Position numbers and translations under genes: made by a program. Shown one piece after another: positions 1 to 6,220 of a DNA stretch of 6,240 nt (its first letter is position 1; the number at the start of each line of letters is the position of its first letter). Below the pieces are notes generated by a model that was not told the DNA's origin, searched no databases, and was given only the letters and a program-made list of their open reading frames with translations. Origin of the DNA: an uncultured Marinicella sp. (lineage in GTDB: Bacteria; Pseudomonadota; Gammaproteobacteria; Xanthomonadales; Marinicellaceae); the NCBI GenBank assembly GCA_938008005.1, contig CALLLZ010000343.1, positions 1 through 6,240 on the forward strand, read 5' to 3'.

Positions 1-1
1 A

Positions 2-697
2 TTTGGCGAGAACAACGAAGAAACCTTAAACACCGAATGCCCTTTACCGATAATAGGCAAACAAATCAATACCAGCTTAGATCGTGGAACATTTGGCTTG
101 TTTCCAAATCGTTTAACTTTTTTAGCTGCTCAAAAAATTGACATCAATACAGTGATGCTCAATAACTGGACCAGATGGCAAACCCAGCTTAACGCCCAGC
201 CCAATGAGTTTAATTATTACAATGAAATGAACGATGTAAAAACTGCTTTGAACGATGCTTTTTTACAACGGGTTAATGAATTACAACAACAAATTTATCG
301 CAAACTAATTACCAACAACCAATCGAGAACCCATGATTCAGCACTATCTAAGGCTGCTTTCGAATTTATCACACACCGTAAACTGTTATCACATATGAGT
401 ATAGCTCTATATCCACAGTTGTACTCCAGCAGGCCCACGTTACAAGCTGCCATAAGTGGTAACAACCGTTTGGTAGATATGGATTTCTTTCGTGAAGCTT
501 TTGAAAATCAAATCAATGTAGCAGATATGATCAATGAAGGTGATGCCAATTTCATTTTACATCAAGGCAACAGCCAGCAAGAAAACACATGGGGAGCCGT
601 CAATCAAACAGAGCCACTGATTCAAAACACCTTAGATCAACTACAACAAATCCAAACTTTTTCAACTCAAAATCATTCCAGCCCTGAAACTCGATGA
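2..697 (+). CDS. Unrecognised protein, C-terminal part (5' end outside the window)
   Basis: The frame is open from base 2 to the TGA at 695-697, about 231 codons, and continues past the left edge. The true start is therefore not in the window. A TTG at 98 could be read as a start, but the frame is equally open upstream of it and I see no ribosome binding site there. The visible part is soluble and polar, rich in Asn and Gln, with no membrane segment, repeat or motif that I recognise. Several stretches look helical, for example the NELQQQIYRKLI region and the final LDQLQQIQTF segment, and the last dozen residues are a polar tail. It ends about 60 bp from the M48 protease gene, which points the other way. 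I do not recognise the family and assign no function. That it is coding is fairly sure, given the long open frame and normal codon use. Confidence 0.75.
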   Translation, partial: FGENNEETLNTECPLPIIGKQINTSLDRGTFGLFPNRLTFLAAQKIDINTVMLNNWTRWQTQLNAQPNEFNYYNEMNDVKTALNDAFLQRVNELQQQIYRKLITNNQSRTHDSALSKAAFEFITHRKLLSHMSIALYPQLYSSRPTLQAAISGNNRLVDMDFFREAFENQINVADMINEGDANFILHQGNSQQENTWGAVNQTEPLIQNTLDQLQQIQTFSTQNHSSPETR

Positions 698-723
698 GTC
701 ATTTGAATGAACACTTTCGAAAC

Positions 724-750
724 ATAGAACACCCACAGGGGTACCTCTAT
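724..750. terminator. Possible imperfect hairpin between convergent genes
   Basis: ATAGA (724-728) pairs with TCTAT (746-750), and ACCC (731-734) pairs with GGGT (739-742) around a four-base loop. The two helices are separated by a small internal loop. The hairpin sits between the stops of two convergent genes, where a shared terminator would be expected. Neither side has a clear U-tract, so intrinsic termination is uncertain. Confidence 0.25.
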
Positions 751-757
751 TGATAGC

Positions 758-1561
758 TTAAATCGTACACTGCGGATTAAGACCTTTTGCTCTGGCTTCT
801 TTTTCCAGCATCAATGATTTATCCATAAATTTGTTCAGTTTTTCAATGCGATTCTCAGGATGGGGGTGAGTTGATAGAAACTCGGGTTGTCGCTTTCCAG
901 CTGATGCTTTATCCATATTTTCCCATAATGCGACACTTTGTCTGGGGTCGAATCCAGCAGCTGCCATAAAATATAAACCGTGACGATCTGCTTCTTGTTC
1001 ATGTTTTCGATTGAATGGCAACATCACTCCAACTTGAGCACCCAACCCTAAACCTGTCATTAACATCTGCCTACCTGTTGAACCTTCCACACTTTGTTGA
1101 CTTACTACATCAGCCACTTGCAGGCCTGTTTGTGCCAGCATTTGCATAGAAATACGTTGATTCCCATGTCGCCACAACACATGTGCCACCTCATGACCAA
1201 GTACTGTAGCCAATTGTGACGGTGTTTCTGCCACCTTTAATAATCCAGTGTGAACACCTATTTTTCCACCTGGTAATGCAAATGCATTGGCCGAATCATC
1301 TTCAAAAACCACCACTTCCCATTGTTTATTTCGCCATTGATCAGGCAAAGCATTGATAATTGCAAATGAAACACATTCCACATAATCCTTTTTTCTGGAG
1401 TCATTAGATATTTTCTGTGCTGTTTTCATTTGTTGGAATGTAGTGACTCCCATTTTGCTCATTTGCTCACTACTGACTAGCATCAATCTTCTGTCACCAC
1501 TTGGGGTAGTCGCACAAGCAGTCAATAGAAGACTTAAAAATACTGCATATAAAATTTTCAT
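758..1561 (-). CDS. M48 family metallopeptidase, outer-membrane lipoprotein type (LoiP/YggG-like)
   Basis: This is a zinc metallopeptidase of 267 residues. The N-terminus is a lipoprotein signal, with a hydrophobic stretch and the lipobox LTAC ending at Cys16. The residue after Cys16 is Ala, not Asp, which by the known sorting rule favours the outer membrane. The catalytic motif HEVAH lies at 123-127 (H123, E124, H127). The second motif, HEQEADRHG at 187-195, supplies the third zinc ligand, E188 by the family ExxAD pattern. STHPHPENRI at about 230-239 matches the conserved C-terminal STHPxxxxRI segment of this family. The family degrades or helps assemble misfolded envelope proteins; E. coli LoiP and BepA are known relatives. 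The length is close to LoiP and there is no TPR tail, so BepA is a poorer match. The start is ATG with a strong GGAGG seven bases upstream. The substrate is unknown. The family call is firm, and the exact subfamily is inferred. Confidence 0.93.
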   Translation of the reverse strand: MKILYAVFLSLLLTACATTPSGDRRLMLVSSEQMSKMGVTTFQQMKTAQKISNDSRKKDYVECVSFAIINALPDQWRNKQWEVVVFEDDSANAFALPGGKIGVHTGLLKVAETPSQLATVLGHEVAHVLWRHGNQRISMQMLAQTGLQVADVVSQQSVEGSTGRQMLMTGLGLGAQVGVMLPFNRKHEQEADRHGLYFMAAAGFDPRQSVALWENMDKASAGKRQPEFLSTHPHPENRIEKLNKFMDKSLMLEKEARAKGLNPQCTI

Positions 1562-1648
1562 GTCATTGCCTCCAAAGATTTCAATGTCAGTTTAGCTCAT
1601 AATAATCAGTTGGCCTGTAAATAAATGTAAAAATCAATAACGAAATAT

Positions 1649-1957
1649 TCAAAGCAAAACCAAATAACTGATTAAAAAACCCATTACAAACAACACAGCA
1701 TAAATCAATTTAGCTTGTGAGTACTTAGATTTAACGACTGCATCTTGTTGCACTTTACCCATGTGATGTAACCAAGTCCATTCTAGTAAAATAACAAATA
1801 CAAATAACATGATAAAAACCACTGCAAAAATACCGACAAACTCAGACCAGGGTTGCGTAGGGAATAAATAACTGATCACTGCCATCAGATTGAAAAACAT
1901 AACGGTTATCATCAGAGCAAGCCTCAAAGGCGTATAAACAACAGGTTGTGAACTCAT
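1649..1957 (-). CDS. Small three-helix membrane protein of unknown function
   Basis: This 102-residue protein has three strongly hydrophobic segments at about 12-32, 39-62 and 82-102, the last running to the C-terminus. A short charged loop (about 65-81, including GKVQQDAVVKSKYSQAK) lies between helices 2 and 3. Its net positive charge suggests a cytoplasmic loop, which would place the N-terminus outside. There is no signal peptide beyond the first helix and no catalytic motif that I recognise. The ribosome binding site is weak (AGAAAG just upstream of the ATG). A TATAAT box lies 26 bases upstream, which supports both this start and independent transcription. The M48 gene follows on the same strand after 87 bases, so co-transcription is possible, but nothing shows that the two proteins work together. 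I do not recognise the family. Confidence 0.75.
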   Translation of the reverse strand: MSSQPVVYTPLRLALMITVMFFNLMAVISYLFPTQPWSEFVGIFAVVFIMLFVFVILLEWTWLHHMGKVQQDAVVKSKYSQAKLIYAVLFVMGFLISYLVLL

Positions 1958-1983
1958 GACTTTCTACATTATTTAAAAGTCTT

Positions 1984-2014
1984 ATTATATCAACTTAGAC
2001 TGATATTTTTTCAA
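1984..2014 (-). promoter_or_regulatory. Promoter for the small membrane protein gene
   Basis: On the minus strand, TTGAAA (2009-2014, five of six to the -35 consensus) is followed after 19 bases by a perfect TATAAT (1984-1989). The spacer is longer than the ideal 17. The -10 lies 26 bases before the ATG, giving a leader of about 20 bases. Confidence 0.5.
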
Positions 2015-2015
2015 T

Positions 2016-2044
2016 TTAAAAGCCAATCAATTTTCTGGTACAAT
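2016..2044 (+). promoter_or_regulatory. Promoter for the TonB/Sel1 gene, extended -10 type
   Basis: TACAAT (2039-2044) matches the -10 consensus at five of six positions. It is preceded by TGg (2036-2038), an extended -10 element. The -35 is weak: TTAAAA (2016-2021) at 17 bases spacing matches four of six. An extended -10 can offset a poor -35. It lies back to back with, and partly overlaps, the region of the promoter for the minus-strand gene, so the two could influence each other. Confidence 0.45.
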
Positions 2045-2079
2045 CATATTTCATACGTAAGGAAACACTTTTATATCTC

Positions 2080-3417
2080 ATGAAATATTTTTTATTTTTA
2101 CTGACATGCACATACTGTCTGATAGCCAATGCTGATTTCGATACCGCAACGAATGCTTATGCCAACAAAGACTATCAACAAGCTTTCACAGAGTTTTATA
2201 GTTTGGCTCAATTAGGCAATAAAAGAGCTCAGTTTAACTTAGGCGTGATGTACTTGAACGGAGAGTTTGTTGAACAAGATATTTTCAAAGCCTACGCTTG
2301 GGGTAAATTATCAGAACACAGTGAACGACCAGACTTTGCACAAATACGGAAAAGCTTAGAGAAAGAATTCACCGCAGAAGATTTTAAAAAAGCCCAGCGC
2401 ACATTTAAAACAATAAAAAACACCTATGGCGATGAACAGATTTATGCCAAATTATCACCCATTGTTTACCAATATTCAGATAATAAAACTGGATATAATA
2501 AATATAAAGTCGAAATTATTAAAAGGAAACCACCTCGCTACCCTGCAGAAGCCCTCAACAAACGCATTCAAGGCTGGGTAACAGTTGGCTTTGAAATTCA
2601 TCCAGATGGCTCAGCAAGAAGTCCCTACATTATAGATGCCTACCCAGAAAACACCTTTGAAAATGAAACATTTAGAGCCATACAAAACTTCGAATTTAAA
2701 GTAACATTTGAACCACAAGTTAAGCCATTCATTACTTACGGCCGACAAACCATAGAATACTCTTTAGAAAAGATGTCTGATGCCAATTCATTGAAAAGAT
2801 ATTATGATAAAAGATTACAGCAGCTACGTGACTTAGCGGACCAAGACTCAGCACATGCTCAATATCTTTACGCCATTGCAGCCAGTTCTGATTTAATCAA
2901 TAAAGACAACAAAATAACCCAAGAAGAAGTCAACCAATGGCTGTTAAAATCAGCTCAAAATGGTCACGTTGAAGCTCAATTTCATTTAGGTAGAAACATT
3001 CTCAGAGGTAAAGGCTGCAAAGTAGAAAAACAAAAAGGCATAGATTGGATCGTTTATGCTGCTGAACAAGGCCACTCAAGATCCTCACGTACGGCTTATC
3101 ACTTACTTACCAAGCAAAAAAACTTGAACAAAACAAATAAACCAGCTGAGTATTGGCTAAAAATGGCCGCAGAAAATGGTGATGCAGATTCACAAGTCGA
3201 TTATGCAGAATTTCTTGTCAATCAAGTAAATGTTGGCATCGATGATTTGGTGATTGCCAGGAGTTTCTTAGAAAAACAAGCTAAAACCAGAGACAAATCG
3301 ATTAAGTGGTATCAAGTTTCCGCCAGTATATATGAACAACAAGGCGATACTAAAAAAGCCCAAAAGCATCAGAATAAAGCAGCAAAAATGGCCAAAAAAC
3401 TAGGCTGGGAAATTTAA
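2080..3417 (+). CDS. Secreted Sel1-repeat protein with a central TonB C-terminal domain
   Basis: This 445-residue protein begins with a Sec signal peptide (hydrophobic 3-16, probable cleavage after IANA at 18), so the mature protein should be periplasmic. Residues about 33-76 form one Sel1-like/TPR-like unit (AFTEFYSLAQLGNKRAQFNL then YAWGKLS). Residues about 149-230 are a TonB C-terminal domain, recognised by PPRYPAEALNKRIQGWVTV and FEIHPDGSA, then the FRAIQNFEF segment. From about 256 to 380, further Sel1-like units follow, marked by AQYLYAIAA, AQNGHVEAQFHLG, YAAEQGHSRSS and MAAENGDADSQ. The last 45 residues are a lysine-rich, helix-rich tail. Unlike true TonB, it has no retained transmembrane anchor and no Pro-rich linker. 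A role in TonB-like energy transfer is therefore not shown; a periplasmic scaffold or peptidoglycan-associated role is equally possible. The ATG start is supported by the signal peptide, although the only AAGGA (2059-2063) lies 16 bases upstream, further than usual. Confidence 0.85.
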   Translation: MKYFLFLLTCTYCLIANADFDTATNAYANKDYQQAFTEFYSLAQLGNKRAQFNLGVMYLNGEFVEQDIFKAYAWGKLSEHSERPDFAQIRKSLEKEFTAEDFKKAQRTFKTIKNTYGDEQIYAKLSPIVYQYSDNKTGYNKYKVEIIKRKPPRYPAEALNKRIQGWVTVGFEIHPDGSARSPYIIDAYPENTFENETFRAIQNFEFKVTFEPQVKPFITYGRQTIEYSLEKMSDANSLKRYYDKRLQQLRDLADQDSAHAQYLYAIAASSDLINKDNKITQEEVNQWLLKSAQNGHVEAQFHLGRNILRGKGCKVEKQKGIDWIVYAAEQGHSRSSRTAYHLLTKQKNLNKTNKPAEYWLKMAAENGDADSQVDYAEFLVNQVNVGIDDLVIARSFLEKQAKTRDKSIKWYQVSASIYEQQGDTKKAQKHQNKAAKMAKKLGWEI

Positions 3418-3439
3418 AATTATTGGTGTTATTCTCACA

Positions 3440-3470
3440 AAAAAACCCGCTTTTTTATAGCGGGTTTTTT
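3440..3470. terminator. Bidirectional intrinsic terminator between the TonB/Sel1 gene and pnp
   Basis: An 11-bp perfect stem pairs 3440-3450 with 3460-3470, around a nine-base loop. Its core is ACCCGC/GCGGGT, flanked by A on the left and T on the right. On the plus strand the stem ends in a T-run and is followed by another at 3473-3479. On the minus strand the A-run of the left arm gives the U-tract. It lies 23 bases after the plus-strand stop and 22 bases beyond the pnp stop, so it can end both transcripts. Confidence 0.9.
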
Positions 3471-3491
3471 CATTTTTTTATTATAGTTGAA

Positions 3492-5588
3492 TTACTCAGG
3501 TTTTTCTTCCAGTGCCTTCATAGACAAACGCACCCGGCCTTGTTTATCCACTTCTAGAACTTTCACCTTCACCGTTTCACCTTCGGTAATTTTATCAGTG
3601 ACTTTAGCTACACGCTCATGACAAATTTCAGAGATATGCACCATACCATCTTGTCCAGGTAACAAATTAACAAATGCACCAAAATCCATAATCTTAACCA
3701 CTTTACCTTCGTAAATAGTACCGACCTCAATTTCAGCAGTTAAATCTTCAATACGTTTCTTAGCCAAATCACCATCTTCTTGATTAATTGAAGCAATGGT
3801 TACAATGCCATCATCGCTGATATCAATGGTGGTATTGGTTTCTTCAGTTAAGGCACGGATGGTAGCACCACCTTTACCAATGATGTCACGAATCTTATCT
3901 GGATTAACTTTAATGGTTTCCAAACGCGGGGCGTATGCCGACATTTCTTGACGAGGTGTTGAAATGACTTTATTCATTTCCTCTAAGATAAACTGACGAC
4001 CTGCGGTAGCTTGACGCAAAGCAATTTCCATTATTTCACGTGTAATGCCCTGAATTTTAATGTCCATTTGTAAAGCTGTTATAGCTCCTTCAGTACCGGC
4101 GACTTTAAAGTCCATATCACCCAAGTGATCTTCATCACCTAAAATGTCAGACAATACAGCAAAATCATCGCCTTCTTTAATCAAACCCATGGCGATACCA
4201 GCCACTGGCTCTTTCAAAGGAATACCTGCATCCATCATCGATAATGATGAACCACAAACCGAAGCCATTGAGCTTGAACCATTGGATTCAGTGATTTCAG
4301 AAACAATGCGCTTAACATATGGGAACTCTTCTTCAGAAGGAACCACAGCCATCAAACCACGCTTGGCCAATCGACCATGACCAATTTCGCGACGCTTTGG
4401 CCCACTCATGAATCCAGCTTCGCCTACACAAAATGGAGGGAAGTTGTAATGGAACATGAAGTCATCTTTGGTCTCACCTTCTATGCCATCAATCAATTGC
4501 GCATCACGGCCCGTACCTAATGTAGTGGCCACAATTGCTTGGGTTTCACCACGAGTAAACAAAGCCGATCCATGTACTCTTGGTAGAATACCCACTTCTA
4601 CTGAGATTGGACGAACCTGGGTTGGATCACGTCCATCAATACGTGGTGAACCTGAAATGATTTTTCCACGCACGTGTTCTTTTTCTAACTTGCTAACCAG
4701 AGCCGATACTTCTTTGGGGTCATGTTCTGACTCTTCTCCTTCAGGGAAAAAATGTGCTGTCACAGCGCTGCGCATTTCATCTAGTGCAGCATAACGATCT
4801 TCTTTGACTTGATTAGCAAAAGCCGATTCAATTTGTGAACCAAATTGGCTGTTGATTTCATTTAACAAGGTTTCATTAACAACTTCTTCAGCCCATTCCC
4901 ATTGGGGCTTACCATGTTCGCTTGCGAACTCTTTGATTGCATCAATAGCCACTTGCATTTGTTCATGACCATAATTAACTGCACCCAACATCACTTCTTC
5001 ACTCAGTAAATCAGCTTCTGATTCAACCATCAAAACAGCTTCATCCGTACCAGCTACCACTAAATCTAATTTCGAAGTTTCTATCTCTTCCAAAGAGGGG
5101 TTTAACAAATATTCACCATCGTTATAACCAATTCTGGCAGCACCAATAGGACCACTGAAAGGAATACCCGAAATTGCCAATGCCGCTGAGGCACCCAATA
5201 ACGCTGGAATATCAGAATCAATTTCTTTACTGAAAGACATTACAGTTGCAATCACTTGAACTTCATTCTTGAAGCCTTTAGGGAACAATGGCCTGATTGG
5301 TCTATCGATTAAACGACAAATCAATACTTCTTTTTCTGTTGGCCGGCCTTCACGTTTGAAGAACCCACCAGGTATGGCACCTGCTGCATAGAATTTTTCT
5401 TGGTAATTAACAGTTAATGGAAAAAAGTTGGCATCTGGTTTGGCTTCTTTTTTTCCCACAACCGTCACCAATAACATGGTATCTCCCATCGACACTTTTA
5501 CTGCACCAGTCGCTTGGCGTGCGATTTGACCGGTTTCTAATGTAACGGTGTGTTTGCCGTATTGAAATTGTTTTACTTGTTTTTTCAC
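3492..5588 (-). CDS. pnp: Polyribonucleotide nucleotidyltransferase (PNPase)
   Basis: PNPase phosphorolytically degrades RNA 3' to 5', releasing nucleoside diphosphates, and can add tails in reverse. It acts in the cytoplasm as a trimer and often joins the RNase E degradosome. At 698 residues this is close to the E. coli length of about 711. Domains in order: RNase PH-like 1 (about 10-140, with FFKREGRP at 77-84), an all-helical linker (about 220-305), RNase PH-like 2 (about 310-540), KH (about 553-610, GKGG at 571-574) and S1 (about 624-693, GKVVKIMDFGAFV). In the active centre, D487, D493 and K495 in DEDHLGDMDFK correspond to the metal-binding E. coli D486, D492 and K494, and R399/R400 in GPKRRE to the phosphate site. 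All look intact. The start is GTG at 5586-5588, with AGGA eight bases upstream (5597-5600). The gene follows rpsO in the usual order, with a terminator between them. Confidence 0.98.
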   Translation of the reverse strand: MKKQVKQFQYGKHTVTLETGQIARQATGAVKVSMGDTMLLVTVVGKKEAKPDANFFPLTVNYQEKFYAAGAIPGGFFKREGRPTEKEVLICRLIDRPIRPLFPKGFKNEVQVIATVMSFSKEIDSDIPALLGASAALAISGIPFSGPIGAARIGYNDGEYLLNPSLEEIETSKLDLVVAGTDEAVLMVESEADLLSEEVMLGAVNYGHEQMQVAIDAIKEFASEHGKPQWEWAEEVVNETLLNEINSQFGSQIESAFANQVKEDRYAALDEMRSAVTAHFFPEGEESEHDPKEVSALVSKLEKEHVRGKIISGSPRIDGRDPTQVRPISVEVGILPRVHGSALFTRGETQAIVATTLGTGRDAQLIDGIEGETKDDFMFHYNFPPFCVGEAGFMSGPKRREIGHGRLAKRGLMAVVPSEEEFPYVKRIVSEITESNGSSSMASVCGSSLSMMDAGIPLKEPVAGIAMGLIKEGDDFAVLSDILGDEDHLGDMDFKVAGTEGAITALQMDIKIQGITREIMEIALRQATAGRQFILEEMNKVISTPRQEMSAYAPRLETIKVNPDKIRDIIGKGGATIRALTEETNTTIDISDDGIVTIASINQEDGDLAKKRIEDLTAEIEVGTIYEGKVVKIMDFGAFVNLLPGQDGMVHISEICHERVAKVTDKITEGETVKVKVLEVDKQGRVRLSMKALEEKPE

Positions 5589-5600
5589 TTATGTTTTCCT

Positions 5601-5614
5601 GGCCACTGTTGGCC
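5601..5614 (-). promoter_or_regulatory. Small hairpin beside the pnp Shine-Dalgarno sequence
   Basis: On the minus strand, GGCCA pairs with TGGCC around the loop ACAG. It ends immediately before the AGGA ribosome binding site (5597-5600), which is followed by eight bases and then the GTG start. A stem this close to the binding site could affect ribosome loading. It is only five base pairs, so function is a guess. Confidence 0.35.
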
Positions 5615-5615
5615 T

Positions 5616-5644
5616 GTTATTTTTCTTTACTTACGAACTGGCAA
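5616..5644 (-). promoter_or_regulatory. Candidate internal promoter for pnp
   Basis: On the minus strand, TTGCCA (5639-5644, five of six to the -35) is followed after exactly 17 bases by AATAAC (5616-5621, four of six to the -10). It lies downstream of the rpsO terminator and would give pnp a short leader starting near 5609. E. coli also has a promoter just ahead of pnp. The -10 is poor, so this is tentative. Confidence 0.35.
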
Positions 5645-5700
5645 GCTCCCTTGAACCTGCTCAGTCTGCTGTTTAACTAGCCCTTGCTAATCTAACAACA

Positions 5701-5725
5701 AAAAAAAACCCGCAATCATGCGGGT
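5701..5725 (-). terminator. Intrinsic terminator or attenuator between rpsO and pnp
   Basis: On the minus strand, a seven-base-pair stem ACCCGCA/TGCGGGT (arms 5719-5725 and 5708-5714) encloses a four-base loop and is followed directly by a T-tract (complement of 5701-5707). It starts 12 bases after the rpsO stop. Partial read-through would let the rpsO promoter feed pnp, as is known for the rpsO terminator in E. coli. Confidence 0.85.
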
Positions 5726-5736
5726 CTTTTACTGGC

Positions 5737-6003
5737 TTATCTACGTAGGCCAAGACGCTTAATCAGGTCTTGATATCTGGCTGTATCTTTTCGCTTGGTA
5801 TAAGCCAATAATTTACGACGTTGGTTAATTAATTTAATCAACCCACGTCTTGAATGCTTATCTTTATTATGTGTTTTGAAGTGTTCAGTTAAGTTGGTGA
5901 TACGGGCTGTCAATAAAGCCACTTGCACTTCAGGTGAACCGGTGTCTTTGTCACCCGTTTGGTATTCTTTGATAATCTCTTGTCTTTGTTCAACTGTAAT
6001 CAT
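5737..6003 (-). CDS. rpsO: 30S ribosomal protein S15
   Basis: S15 is a primary binder of the 16S rRNA central domain and helps start assembly of the small-subunit platform. The protein is 88 residues, like the 89 of E. coli, and carries the family hallmarks in order: DTGSPEVQVALLT (20-32), KDKHSRRGL (47-55), QRRKLL (61-66) and KRKDTARY (70-77), ending RLGLRR. I chose the ATG at 6001-6003, where MITVEQ begins the normal S15 N-terminus and GAGAG lies five bases upstream. An in-frame ATG at 6025-6027 would add eight residues (MPPSTRVI) but has no ribosome binding site, and the extension is not typical of the family. pnp follows on the same strand after a terminator. Confidence 0.97.
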   Translation of the reverse strand: MITVEQRQEIIKEYQTGDKDTGSPEVQVALLTARITNLTEHFKTHNKDKHSRRGLIKLINQRRKLLAYTKRKDTARYQDLIKRLGLRR

Positions 6004-6039
6004 AATTACTCTCGTCGAAGGGGGCATTGGTTTGTCAAT

Positions 6040-6065
6040 TTAACCCATTGAAAAAAACCGAACTG
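6040..6065 (-). other. rpsO mRNA leader, distal part
   Basis: This segment of the predicted leader holds a T7 run, then a short interrupted inverted repeat (GGTT and AACC) that continues into 6028-6039. The bases CAGTTC (minus strand, 6060-6065) can pair with GAGCTG (6083-6088), including one G-U pair, to make a six-pair stem. S15 is known to repress its own mRNA by binding leader structure in several bacteria. Whether this stem is such a target is inferred only from position. Confidence 0.25.
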
Positions 6066-6069
6066 CCGT

Positions 6070-6100
6070 CAGACGTGTCGCACAGCTCAGATGTGTCGCG
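6070..6100. repeat. Imperfect direct repeat in the rpsO leader and promoter start region
   Basis: The 13-base unit CAGACGTGTCGCA (6070-6082) recurs as CAGATGTGTCGCG (6088-6100), with 11 of 13 bases identical and an 18-base period. The second copy borders the -10 and covers the predicted transcription start. The first lies in the leader. A protein binding site or a tandem duplication are both possible. Confidence 0.5.
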
Positions 6101-6101
6101 T

Positions 6102-6130
6102 ATTCTAATGGGTTTATTGCATAAGTACAA
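6102..6130 (-). promoter_or_regulatory. Promoter for rpsO with GC-rich discriminator
   Basis: On the minus strand, TTGTAC (6125-6130, matching the first three bases of the -35) is followed after 17 bases by TAGAAT (6102-6107, five of six to the -10). The bases after the -10 are ACGCGACAC, a GC-rich discriminator of the type known in stringently controlled ribosomal promoters. Transcription would begin near 6095 and give a leader of about 90 bases before the rpsO ATG. Confidence 0.55.
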
Positions 6131-6160
6131 CGCTTTTGCACACTTTTAAAGCGATGTATT

Positions 6161-6220
6161 TCATAACCAAAAAAAAATGCACAAGTTTGGGTTGACGGGT
6201 TTATCTTGAATTGGATTCAT
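6161..6220 (-). CDS. Possible 19-codon small ORF with strong ribosome binding site
   Basis: On the minus strand an ATG at 6218-6220 follows a full AAGGAG with five bases between. It encodes 19 residues, from MNPIQDKP to a hydrophobic end CIFFWL, and stops with TGA at 6161-6163. A frame arriving from beyond the right edge (reading DSLKEYI) ends in a TGA that overlaps this ATG as ATGA, an arrangement seen in translational coupling. The ORF contains a run of nine T (6169-6177). Below that run, the neighbouring frame stays open to about 6040. It resembles no peptide I know, and no terminator separates it from the rpsO promoter. It may be a real micropeptide, a frameshifted remnant, or chance. Confidence 0.3.
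   Translation of the reverse strand: MNPIQDKPVNPNLCIFFWL

Noticed and set aside
98..100. TTG as the start of the left-edge gene
   Set aside because: The same frame is open back to the window edge and no ribosome binding site precedes it, so the gene most likely starts outside.
4144..4380. Plus-strand open frame of 78 codons inside pnp
   Set aside because: It lies antisense to the conserved RNase PH-like 2 domain of PNPase, has no recognisable motif, and is explained by codon bias of the real gene.
4456..4794. Plus-strand open frame of 112 codons inside pnp
   Set aside because: It is antisense to well-conserved PNPase sequence, and its Ser/Pro/Arg-rich translation is typical of a shadow frame.
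6004..6027. Longer rpsO start adding MPPSTRVI
   Set aside because: There is no ribosome binding site before it, while the internal ATG has GAGAG at good spacing and gives the normal S15 length.
6008..6036. Perfect TTGACA on the minus strand (6031-6036) as a second rpsO promoter
   Set aside because: No acceptable -10 lies 16-18 bases downstream, and it would start transcription at or inside the rpsO ribosome binding site.
6131..6153. CGCTTT/AAAGCG inverted repeat as a terminator upstream of rpsO
   Set aside because: The stem is only six pairs with an 11-base loop and no T-tract follows on either strand; it may be chance.
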